From: an uncultured Muribaculum sp.
GTDB taxonomy: Bacteria > Bacteroidota > Bacteroidia > Bacteroidales > Muribaculaceae
NCBI GenBank assembly: GCA_910578835.1
Contig: CAJTSK010000029.1
Location: 1-33,519 of the forward strand
Reading direction: 5' to 3'
Length of the DNA: 33,519 nt
The notes under the pieces were generated by a model that did no database searches, had not been told where the DNA came from, and worked only from the letters and a program-made list of their open reading frames with translations. This document shows, piece after piece, positions 1-6,346 of the stretch (position 1 is its first letter; every line of letters begins with the position of its first letter). Position numbers and translations under genes: made by a program.

Positions 1-487
1 CTGAGAGATTTGATGTGCCGTCGGGAAGAATCTGATACAGCATATTCCAACCGTCATCCGTGTCTGGCAGAAAGCATCCAAATGATAAATATATCGCGGA
101 GTCTGAAGCCCAGAATACATAGCCACCCCACTGCATAATATATTCACCTTCGTTGCCGACCACATCTTTTGTTCTAAGTTCCTTGCCAGAGAAAACGACC
201 TTATTGCCATAAGACAGGGTCAGAAACACAGACAAATCCCTTACAGTCCAATCATCCCGCCCGACAACAACCTCGTTAGAGCCCTTTGTCGCTTTGACAG
301 TCCAATGTCCTATGACTGTATCTTCGATTACCCTGCCACTGACGATTTCAGAATCGGTCACGATTACAAAATCTTCTGTCGGTAGTTGTTGTTGCGACGC
401 ATTGTCAGCATTGCCCCGCCCGGTACAAGCCGCAATCAAGCCTGAGAAAATAAACACAAGAAATGATATGCTGATTAAATTTTTCAT
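1..487 (-). CDS. Hypothetical lipoprotein, 3' end outside window
   Basis: The frame is open from an ATG at 487 to the left edge, so at least 162 residues are visible and the C-terminus is missing. The N-terminus has a basic start (MKNLIS), a hydrophobic core and a lipobox ending IAAC around residue 21, so export and lipid anchoring are likely. The mature part is polar and beta-strand-like (TVIGHWTVKATKG, then several short strands), with no family I recognise. It follows the secreted protein at 494-967 by 6 nt in the same direction, so both are probably co-transcribed from the promoter at about 971. Function unknown. Confidence 0.75.
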   Translation of the reverse strand, partial: MKNLISISFLVFIFSGLIAACTGRGNADNASQQQLPTEDFVIVTDSEIVSGRVIEDTVIGHWTVKATKGSNEVVVGRDDWTVRDLSVFLTLSYGNKVVFSGKELRTKDVVGNEGEYIMQWGGYVFWASDSAIYLSFGCFLPDTDDGWNMLYQILPDGTSNLS

Positions 488-493
488 AACCAA

Positions 494-967
494 TCAGTAT
501 TGCTCTTCTGATATTAAATAAAAGGGTATATCATCGATAAAAAGGGTATTGGACATCTTTTTTATAGGCAAAACAAAACACTGTGGAGTTGTCAAAGTGT
601 CCGTTATTAATGTCCCCTTTTCAAGAATTGACCATTGGTTGTTTGCCGTTGAAAACTGATCTCGGCAAATACCGGTATAGGAAATTCGTTTTATATATTG
701 TATTCTTAAACTAATGGAATCATTGTTAAGAGTATATGTTCCACCAAAAGATCTTATAGGATTTAATCCATCGTATTCATTCACTGAATACCAAAATGAA
801 TCAGCATTAATGGTGTATGTCGCTAAAAATGCAGAGTTGACCACCGGTGTTTTTTCTTGCCAAATGCCGTCTAAATCACCACAAACTAAATCTCGGCTTT
901 GCGCCCATATGTTACAGGAGAGAGCAAAGCCAATACCCAAAATCAATATCTTATAGAGTGTTGCCAT
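494..967 (-). CDS. Hypothetical secreted protein, 157 aa
   Basis: I chose the ATG at 967 because it begins a clean signal peptide (MATLYKILILGIGFALS, cleavage probably after NIWAQ). Extending upstream adds 33 residues of non-signal sequence that would run through the promoter. The mature domain of about 135 residues is strand-rich with repeated aromatic/Thr patterns (DGIWQEK, FWYSVNEYDG, GTYTLNNDS), which resembles small lipocalin-like or beta-barrel periplasmic domains, though I cannot assign a family. A -7 element sits only 3 nt before the ATG, implying a leaderless or nearly leaderless mRNA. It is followed after 6 nt by a lipoprotein gene. Confidence 0.7.
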   Translation of the reverse strand: MATLYKILILGIGFALSCNIWAQSRDLVCGDLDGIWQEKTPVVNSAFLATYTINADSFWYSVNEYDGLNPIRSFGGTYTLNNDSISLRIQYIKRISYTGICRDQFSTANNQWSILEKGTLITDTLTTPQCFVLPIKKMSNTLFIDDIPFYLISEEQY

Positions 968-970
968 ACG

Positions 971-1014
971 CAAAGTTACAACTAATAATCGACATTGAAT
1001 GTGACAAATGTCCC
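971..1014 (-). promoter_or_regulatory. Promoter A with palindromic operator
   Basis: The minus strand has TAACTTTG (complement at 971-978), matching the Bacteroidota -7 element TAnnTTTG. Upstream is a palindrome with arms GACATT (991-996) and AATGTC (1007-1012) separated by 10 bp. The whole 51-bp block 970-1020 matches promoter B (5469-5519) at 42 positions without gaps. The palindrome is centred near -38 relative to the predicted start site, where a bound protein would contact or block RNA polymerase. Confidence 0.6.
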
Positions 1015-1035
1015 ATTTAGAACGACAAACATCTT

Positions 1036-2136
1036 TTAATGATTTGGGCTCACGGTGGTGATGCACTTCAATCCCATTGCTGAATAATCCTTGCGATATT
1101 TAGAAGTGGTATCATAATCGCGTAACTCATGAATCAGGATACCGCTGTCATTTTTGGTCGGTTCTTTTAGAGAAGAGTATGGCGCATAAATGTTGAGCCG
1201 TCCAGTTGAATCCACTGCATAATAAATTTCATCGATGTAAAACTTGTAGCATGAGCTGTCGTTCAATGCCGATTGGTTTGGACTGATTGATATACATTCA
1301 TGATTCCCGACAATGCCTCCGGAGGTTACATTGACATACCAATCCCGAGCTTTCGCCTTGATTATTTCCGTATGACTCTTTGATTTCTCAATAAATTTCT
1401 CCTTACCGGGGAAATTCAGCGAACCGAAAGCACCACTGCCATACTCAAAGACAGTGGAATCGTTAAAGACAATTAGATTTTCTCGTGCGTTTATGCTGTC
1501 CTGTTGTTCGGGCGATAGAGGATAGTCGTAAAATCGGAAAGAGTACATTCCCATTCCGATACGTCGGAATAACAATCTTGAATAACCGGAATTTGAATAG
1601 TTGTTGACATCTATGCCTATACAGCCGCAGAAATCTTCTAAAAGTTGTTTGAGCTCCTTCATATCCCGCTCGCTTAGAATGTCGGATTGTGGAACAGTCC
1701 CGTTTTCAATTTCAACATACATCCGTGTGCTATCTGGGAGCATGCTCCTATATCGTGCTGCTGTGCTCCTCATCCAAAAAGCATTCTCACCCCGGCAATA
1801 TTGAGCCATGATAAAGGCATCGCATTTGTGCATCGGCTGATTGGCGAAGTAAATCACGGCACCGCACATCAGTAAATCGGCTATATGAAACCATAGCAAT
1901 ATCTTATCAGCTCTTGTTCGCCACCTTACAGCCTTTATAAATGAATATATCCAGAATCCAATGATGGGGATGGTAATAAAGAATACCACCAATGCTGAAA
2001 CAATCATCAGCGCGAACCCATAATCATCGTTGTCCGCCGAGGCAATCATCAATACGAGCAACCATACCGTGACTAAAGTCACAGTTACATACCGCATGAA
2101 TCGAAGAAACACCTGCCGTTTATTCTGTGGTTCCAT
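1036..2136 (-). CDS. Hypothetical three-helix membrane protein, 366 aa
   Basis: Three predicted membrane segments lie at about residues 17-33, 41-67 and 80-98, followed by a soluble domain of about 265 residues with no recognisable motif. The soluble part contains a possible helix-strand domain (ERDMKELKQLLEDFCGCIG) and a C-terminal beta-rich half (SCYKFYIDEIYYAVDSTGR). Its start overlaps the end of the preceding gene by 17 nt, so translation is probably coupled. It is the last gene of the operon from promoter B; promoter A begins just downstream. Function unknown. The low GC and hypothetical neighbours suggest an accessory envelope cluster. Confidence 0.7.
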   Translation of the reverse strand: MEPQNKRQVFLRFMRYVTVTLVTVWLLVLMIASADNDDYGFALMIVSALVVFFITIPIIGFWIYSFIKAVRWRTRADKILLWFHIADLLMCGAVIYFANQPMHKCDAFIMAQYCRGENAFWMRSTAARYRSMLPDSTRMYVEIENGTVPQSDILSERDMKELKQLLEDFCGCIGIDVNNYSNSGYSRLLFRRIGMGMYSFRFYDYPLSPEQQDSINARENLIVFNDSTVFEYGSGAFGSLNFPGKEKFIEKSKSHTEIIKAKARDWYVNVTSGGIVGNHECISISPNQSALNDSSCYKFYIDEIYYAVDSTGRLNIYAPYSSLKEPTKNDSGILIHELRDYDTTSKYRKDYSAMGLKCITTVSPNH

Positions 2137-2677
2137 AATCTATACTGTGGTTTAGTGCGTATTCTTTGGCTTTATGTTCATCAAACGAATCGTCAAGGGG
2201 TAGGATTGCAACACCTTTTCCCAAACCCTCGCCCCTGGCAAAGTCCCCATAAATCACGATTGCCCCGATTGAATCAAGCGGTGTCATGGAGTGGGGATAA
2301 ACGCCCTTATATCGTTGTTTCTCTATTTCCAGTAGTCCTTTCTTTTCATAAAGAATGGCACTGTCAAAGCCGATTATCTCCGAAGGTTCCTTCATGATGT
2401 ACTTATCGGTTTCGCAATATACAGAATCATACGTGATAAAAGTCACGATGACTCCTATTACTGACAATCCAATCCAACAAATAGAGTATATTTTTGAAAT
2501 AATAGTATCCCTAATAAAATACAGAGTCATACCAAATAGAGCAGCTGCCCAAAATATGACATATCCCAAATGCCAACGTAACTGAACTCCACTTATCACA
2601 ATATAGACAAATAAAGCCAGCATTATCGCATGGAACGCTATAAGCAATATCAGCAATCGTTTATCGGTCAGTTTCAT
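2120..2677 (-). CDS. Hypothetical three-helix membrane protein, 185 aa
   Basis: Three hydrophobic segments at about residues 8-30, 37-54 and 64-83 are followed by a soluble tail of about 100 residues (KYIMKEPSEIIGFDSAILYE onward, with a glycine-rich stretch FARGEGLGKGVAIL). The layout of three helices then an extracytoplasmic or cytoplasmic tail copies that of the next gene downstream, although I see no clear sequence match. It overlaps that gene by 17 nt and is separated from the 73-aa gene upstream by 8 nt. No known family recognised. Confidence 0.7.
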   Translation of the reverse strand: MKLTDKRLLILLIAFHAIMLALFVYIVISGVQLRWHLGYVIFWAAALFGMTLYFIRDTIISKIYSICWIGLSVIGVIVTFITYDSVYCETDKYIMKEPSEIIGFDSAILYEKKGLLEIEKQRYKGVYPHSMTPLDSIGAIVIYGDFARGEGLGKGVAILPLDDSFDEHKAKEYALNHSIDYGTTE

Positions 2678-2685
2678 GTCAAGAT

Positions 2686-2907
2686 TTATTTAGCTATTAG
2701 AATAAGTATCACAGCGAGGACGAGGAAGCCGAGAAATCCGTTGACAAGGTTGTTGTCGGCCTGGTCTGCATCATTTAAATCTTCCGAACCATAGCGGATT
2801 TGCCTGTATGACACTTTCTGTCTGCGACGGAACATCCGCAGACAACCATACCGAAGCCCGGCTCCGATATGCTTAATAGCTGATATAATCCATGAGCGTA
2901 TAAACAT
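2686..2907 (-). CDS. Small hypothetical membrane protein, 73 aa
   Basis: The protein has a basic, amphipathic N-terminal half (RYGCLRMFRRRQKVSYRQ), an acidic middle (SEDLNDADQADNN) and one hydrophobic segment at the C-terminus (about residues 55-72, FLGFLVLAVILILIAK). That is a tail-anchored topology. It sits between the lipoprotein gene (11 nt upstream) and the 185-aa membrane protein gene (8 nt downstream), so it belongs to the same operon. The tight spacing and coherent topology argue that it is real. Function unknown. Confidence 0.6.
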   Translation of the reverse strand: MFIRSWIISAIKHIGAGLRYGCLRMFRRRQKVSYRQIRYGSEDLNDADQADNNLVNGFLGFLVLAVILILIAK

Positions 2908-2918
2908 AATATTTGAGA

Positions 2919-3356
2919 TTATCTAAGAATCTGTCGTTTAAAAACGGAATTGCTGTCAACTCCCATACTGACTGTATTGTAGCCCGAAGGTATATATATT
3001 GTGTCGCCAATCGCTACAATCGGTGTCGGAACATTCAGATTCCCGGAAAATTTCCACTCCTTTCCATCAGTATTGCGCTTTAGTTTGCGCGATGTAATCC
3101 AAGGACCCAATTTGGTGTAGACTAAAGAATAATCAGAGTTATAGCAGATTACATCAGGCAATTCAACAATTACAGTATCTTCTATTGAAATTATTGTATG
3201 CTCTCCCCACCAGATAAGAGTGTCCTGAACCTCTTTAGGAAATTCGGAATAAAGCACCTCTTCGCCATCAGTGTAATCTATTGAACGAGTGCATCCAATA
3301 CAAAAGCTAATCGCTCCAAAGGCTATTATGCCTACTATTTTCTGCCACTTATTCAT
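2919..3356 (-). CDS. Hypothetical lipoprotein, 145 aa
   Basis: The N-terminus is a lipoprotein signal (MNKWQKIVGIIAFGAISFCIGC, lipid-bearing Cys 22). The mature part of about 120 residues alternates short strands and turns (GDTIYIPSGYNTVSMGV near the C-terminus), typical of small beta-rich periplasmic domains. I recognise no family. It lies 27 nt after the secreted 243-aa protein and 11 nt before the 73-aa membrane protein, in the same transcription unit. Confidence 0.7.
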   Translation of the reverse strand: MNKWQKIVGIIAFGAISFCIGCTRSIDYTDGEEVLYSEFPKEVQDTLIWWGEHTIISIEDTVIVELPDVICYNSDYSLVYTKLGPWITSRKLKRNTDGKEWKFSGNLNVPTPIVAIGDTIYIPSGYNTVSMGVDSNSVFKRQILR

Positions 3357-3383
3357 AATCGTAACATTGAGAATTAAGTTCCA

Positions 3384-4115
3384 TTATTCAATCCATTCGC
3401 CTGAAGGTTCTTCCCGCCTTACAAATTTATCATTCTCTTTTATATACCAGGTCTCTTCACCGGTCCACCAACTTGTCCTTATTTTGACTGCTATGAGATT
3501 GTTGGCATAACAAATATTTGTAATCAGCGGAAAAGATGTGAACCACCAATAGCCGCCCCAATGCCTATAATCAACCGGGATATATTTCTTTAATGTCTTG
3601 AGATTCCCTTTATTTATTTTCTCTATCTTATCGCCATTTCTACACCCGCCGACAAAGGTCGATAAGGTTTTACTTATATCAGAAGTCAGGTATAACCCCC
3701 GATAAGGCAATTGAGGAATAATGCTGTCGATTCTATATTCATTGTCCGGTAATTCTGAATAATAATAGGGGAATCCGTAGCGAGGGCTAAAAACAGTTGT
3801 GTCAACATCAAGATAATATCTTTCAACCTCGATATATTGCGGAACCACATGATATTTCGGCGGAGCATCTTTACCGGACCGATAAGTTCCTCCTTCAAGT
3901 TGCATGGGCAGATAATTATAAGCCACCACCATGTCTATCAGGCTGTCATTTTTCACTGCCCTCGATGCAATGCTGTCAGAATACGCTTCCCAATCCGAGA
4001 AAAATTCACTAAGGTTCTTCTTTGTCAGTTTCGGATATTTTGACAAAAAGGACTGCCCACTACATACGATAGCTGACAGCGCAAGCATTATTGTTATAAA
4101 TATCTTACTTTTCAT
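3384..4115 (-). CDS. Hypothetical secreted protein, 243 aa
   Basis: The ATG at 4115 is chosen because it begins a signal peptide (MKSKIFITIMLALSAIVCSG), overlaps the stop of the upstream gene as ATGA, and is preceded at 6 nt by GGAGG. The longer reading from 4160 would add 15 residues inside the upstream gene. The mature protein is rich in Tyr and Trp (FPYYYSELPDNEYR, HWGGYWWFTSF, WWTGEETWY), and the last third resembles an ANTAR-free beta domain that I cannot name. Probably periplasmic. No enzyme motif seen. It is translationally coupled to the 59-aa membrane peptide. Confidence 0.7.
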   Translation of the reverse strand: MKSKIFITIMLALSAIVCSGQSFLSKYPKLTKKNLSEFFSDWEAYSDSIASRAVKNDSLIDMVVAYNYLPMQLEGGTYRSGKDAPPKYHVVPQYIEVERYYLDVDTTVFSPRYGFPYYYSELPDNEYRIDSIIPQLPYRGLYLTSDISKTLSTFVGGCRNGDKIEKINKGNLKTLKKYIPVDYRHWGGYWWFTSFPLITNICYANNLIAVKIRTSWWTGEETWYIKENDKFVRREEPSGEWIE

Positions 4116-4291
4116 AGCTTGCCTCCTTCCCTGTTGATGAGCCAAAGGATGCCGCCCCAAAACAGCACGTTTGCACTGACCAACAAGATATTGGTCAACG
4201 TATCTGGCGAGTCGAAGCAGAATATCAGGCTGAACATGAATAAGAACATGACAACTGCCGAGACTATGAATTTACCAATTTGATTAGTCAT
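4112..4291 (-). CDS. Small two-helix membrane protein, 59 aa
   Basis: Reading the minus strand from the ATG at 4291 gives MTNQIGKFIV..., 59 residues ending in INREGGKL and a TGA at 4112-4114. Two hydrophobic segments (about residues 8-26 and 34-52) surround a short polar turn (DSPDT), so it is a helical hairpin membrane protein. Its ATG overlaps the stop of the DKNYY-lipoprotein gene (ATGA), and its own stop overlaps the start of the next gene (ATGA again). Its last codons also carry the GGAGG ribosome-binding site of that gene. The double coupling is strong evidence that this short frame is translated. Confidence 0.75.
   Translation of the reverse strand: MTNQIGKFIVSAVVMFLFMFSLIFCFDSPDTLTNILLVSANVLFWGGILWLINREGGKL
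4122..4126 (-). promoter_or_regulatory. Strong ribosome binding site GGAGG
   Basis: GGAGG on the minus strand, 6 nt before the ATG at 4115 and inside the end of the 59-aa gene. Strong Shine-Dalgarno sites are uncommon in Bacteroidota, so this fixes the start of the 243-aa secreted protein. Confidence 0.7.
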
Positions 4292-5436
4292 TCGCCGTAT
4301 TTCCTTTTTAGGTATTCTCTGAGTTTCGGGGAATCTTTGCCTTGATACACGCGGTTACGGTCGAATATAGTCCAGCTATCGCCGTCCGAGAAATCTATTT
4401 TTTCAAAACTTGTTGCATCAGCACCCTGGATAATGGAATCCTGATAAAACACGTGTTTGTCATCTTTCCCATAATTATAGTCCGGAGAGGTCACTCCCAC
4501 GGAGGATGTGACAGTGACAGGACTAAATTTCTTTGGATTTGCACCGTTAACCAATTTATTACTCCACCATATATGCGACGCATCTTTATACCAGTTGTCG
4601 GAAATATGCTCGAAAGTTGCGACATCAGCTTCGGGAAGTATATTAAAATGTGAATCATAAATGTGTGTACCGTCAGAATACATCAATCTCCCTAATTGTG
4701 TAAGTTTAGTGTAATCTTTTATCTGTGTCGGTTTCCCTTTTTTGTAGGCTCTGTTCTTATCCTGTCCTATATAGAAATCCACAACCCTGAAAGTAGCCGG
4801 GTCTGCGCCGAGGATCTCTTTCCCCATAAAAAACACTCTATGTTTATCGGCAGCATAGCATCCTGATTGAACAGGATACTTTGCGTCTATTGGATGAAAT
4901 GTGGCGCAATCGATGTCTGGAATAACCGTGCCATTCAGGTAATATCCGTTGTACTTATCTTTTCCCCAACTTGAATTTTCACCTGAACTGTATTTAAGAA
5001 TCTCAAAAGATGATTTATCTCTTACATTTAGAGCCTTGCCATTATTATAAAAGTCATTCTTATCCTCTGTCAATTCATAAGAATGAACTTTGAAAGAGGC
5101 GGGGTCTGCCCCTTTAAGCAACTTTCCGGAATCATATACATTAGATGCATCAGCGGCATAGCCTTTTTCGAGCACCCGAAAAGATTGACCATCCGCACCT
5201 TTTATTATATCACCACGATAGAAAGCGTGCGTTTTGTCCCGACCATAATCATCGTCCAATACCTCAAATGTTTCAGGGTCGGCATTAACCTTGCGTGAAT
5301 TATGTCCGTTGCCTTCGTTCCAAGTATGCCATGTCACTTCGTTACCGTCATTTTTATATCCCACTGAACATGACGTGAGTATCAGTAATCCCAGAACGAC
5401 AACTGATATTATAGAGTATATCTGATATGACTTCAT
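4288..5436 (-). CDS. DKNYY-repeat lipoprotein, 382 aa
   Basis: The lipobox LTSC places the lipid-modified Cys at residue 23, so this is a membrane-anchored lipoprotein. The rest is about ten degenerate repeats of 28-35 residues with the pattern D-K-x-x-x-(F/Y)-x-x-G-x-x-(I/L)-x-G-A-D-x-x-(S/T)-F, for example DKTHAFYRGDIIKGADGQSF, DKHRVFFMGKEILGADPATF and DKHVFYQDSIIQGADATSF. This matches the DKNYY family (PF13644) described from many bacteria without a known function. The regular repeats suggest an elongated or solenoid beta structure that displays surface for binding. It is the first gene after promoter B and probably leads the operon that runs to 1036. Confidence 0.85.
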   Translation of the reverse strand: MKSYQIYSIISVVVLGLLILTSCSVGYKNDGNEVTWHTWNEGNGHNSRKVNADPETFEVLDDDYGRDKTHAFYRGDIIKGADGQSFRVLEKGYAADASNVYDSGKLLKGADPASFKVHSYELTEDKNDFYNNGKALNVRDKSSFEILKYSSGENSSWGKDKYNGYYLNGTVIPDIDCATFHPIDAKYPVQSGCYAADKHRVFFMGKEILGADPATFRVVDFYIGQDKNRAYKKGKPTQIKDYTKLTQLGRLMYSDGTHIYDSHFNILPEADVATFEHISDNWYKDASHIWWSNKLVNGANPKKFSPVTVTSSVGVTSPDYNYGKDDKHVFYQDSIIQGADATSFEKIDFSDGDSWTIFDRNRVYQGKDSPKLREYLKRKYGE

Positions 5437-5469
5437 CTGTTTTATTTGAGTTTATTATCTGTAATTAAG

Positions 5470-5511
5470 CAAATTTACAATGAATAATCGACATTTGATG
5501 GGACAAATGTC
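5470..5511 (-). promoter_or_regulatory. Promoter B with palindromic operator
   Basis: TAAATTTG on the minus strand (complement at 5470-5477) is a -7 element, giving a predicted start near 5463 and a 5' leader of about 27 nt before the ATG at 5436. Upstream lies a perfect inverted repeat, GACATTTG (5490-5497), 6-bp spacer, CAAATGTC (5504-5511). A second, overlapping near-palindrome GGGACAAATGTCCC lies at 5500-5513. The block is shared with promoter A. Confidence 0.65.
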
Positions 5512-5551
5512 CCAAACAGGCATGAAAACCAGCGCGGAGCGAAGATTTTTC

Positions 5552-6142
5552 TTAATTATCCTCACATTCGGAAGCGTCGGCGGCACTTTCAGCCTCACGG
5601 ATGCGGTGCAACTGACGGCGTGATATACCTAAATAGGAGGCAATCTCCTGAATAGGCAGGCTTTGGGTGACCTTAGGATAGCGTTTCACAAGTTCCCGGT
5701 ATCGTTCAGCCGGTGTTTTTACAAGCATGTCGAGATAACGGCGGTAAGCTTCCAACAATAAATTAGAAGATGCGTCAGCCACGAAACCGGGATTACGCTC
5801 ACAGATATAACGACGCACCTCGCTCACCGACACCCGCACTACCTCAGCGTCACAACCTGCGATAATAGAAGTCGGCGAAGGCTGATTAAACAGGAACGCA
5901 CACACATAATCAGTGACTACATCGCCCTCAAATGAGAATCCGGTCACCACTTCATGACCTTTGGAATTGAGAGCCACATATTTGAAATAGCCCGACTTTA
6001 CAACGCCAATATAAAGGCAACGTTGACCTTGCTGAACGATGCTGTCGCCTTTGGTATATATAAAGCTCGTTCCATGAGCCTCGACATAATCATTCAGCTC
6101 CGACATGTCAATCTTCTTCAGAAAGTCGTTAAGCCGTGCCAT
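5552..6142 (-). CDS. Crp/Fnr family transcriptional regulator, 196 aa
   Basis: The N-terminal part is a cyclic-nucleotide-binding-like beta barrel (YTKGDSIVQQGQRCLYIGVV near residues 30-50, then FSFEGDVVTDYV). A long dimerisation helix (LLLEAYRRYLDMLVKTPAERYRELV) follows, then a C-terminal winged helix-turn-helix (IQEIASYLGISRRQLHRIRE). The barrel lacks the classical phosphate-binding RxS segment of cAMP-binding Crp, so an unknown ligand is likely, as in many Bacteroidota homologues. The start at 6142 gives MARLNDFLKK, but the -7 element lies only 3 nt upstream, so the ATG at 6106 (MSELNDYVEA) is a credible alternative. It is co-directional with, and 115 nt upstream of, the DKNYY operon and divergent from the hydrolase. 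It is a natural candidate to bind the palindromes at promoters A and B. Confidence 0.85.
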   Translation of the reverse strand: MARLNDFLKKIDMSELNDYVEAHGTSFIYTKGDSIVQQGQRCLYIGVVKSGYFKYVALNSKGHEVVTGFSFEGDVVTDYVCAFLFNQPSPTSIIAGCDAEVVRVSVSEVRRYICERNPGFVADASSNLLLEAYRRYLDMLVKTPAERYRELVKRYPKVTQSLPIQEIASYLGISRRQLHRIREAESAADASECEDN

Positions 6143-6145
6143 ATA

Positions 6146-6153
6146 CAAATTTA
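6146..6153 (-). promoter_or_regulatory. -7 element of Crp/Fnr gene
   Basis: TAAATTTG on the minus strand, 3 nt before the ATG at 6142. The predicted start site (about 6139) would fall inside that codon, so either the message is leaderless or translation starts at 6106. Confidence 0.5.
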
Positions 6154-6329
6154 GCAAATAATTCTGTATTTTGTAATAATCGGTCAAGATAATCAATACG
6201 CCAAATAGTCTGGTGCCTGAGTTTCATTCAGTGATATGCTCACGCCAACAGAATCAAAGATTATGCATAAAACGTAATCAAGGTGCTTCCATACGTAATA
6301 TTGGTTGCTACAATTGGATGCGTTATCGC

Positions 6330-6337
6330 TAATTTTG
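6330..6337 (+). promoter_or_regulatory. -7 element of hydrolase gene
   Basis: TAATTTTG matches TAnnTTTG, with TTG sequences about 20-25 bp upstream (6301-6307). The predicted start is about 6344, leaving a leader of only about 3 nt before the ATG at 6347. Confidence 0.5.
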
Positions 6338-6346
6338 CATTAAGAT

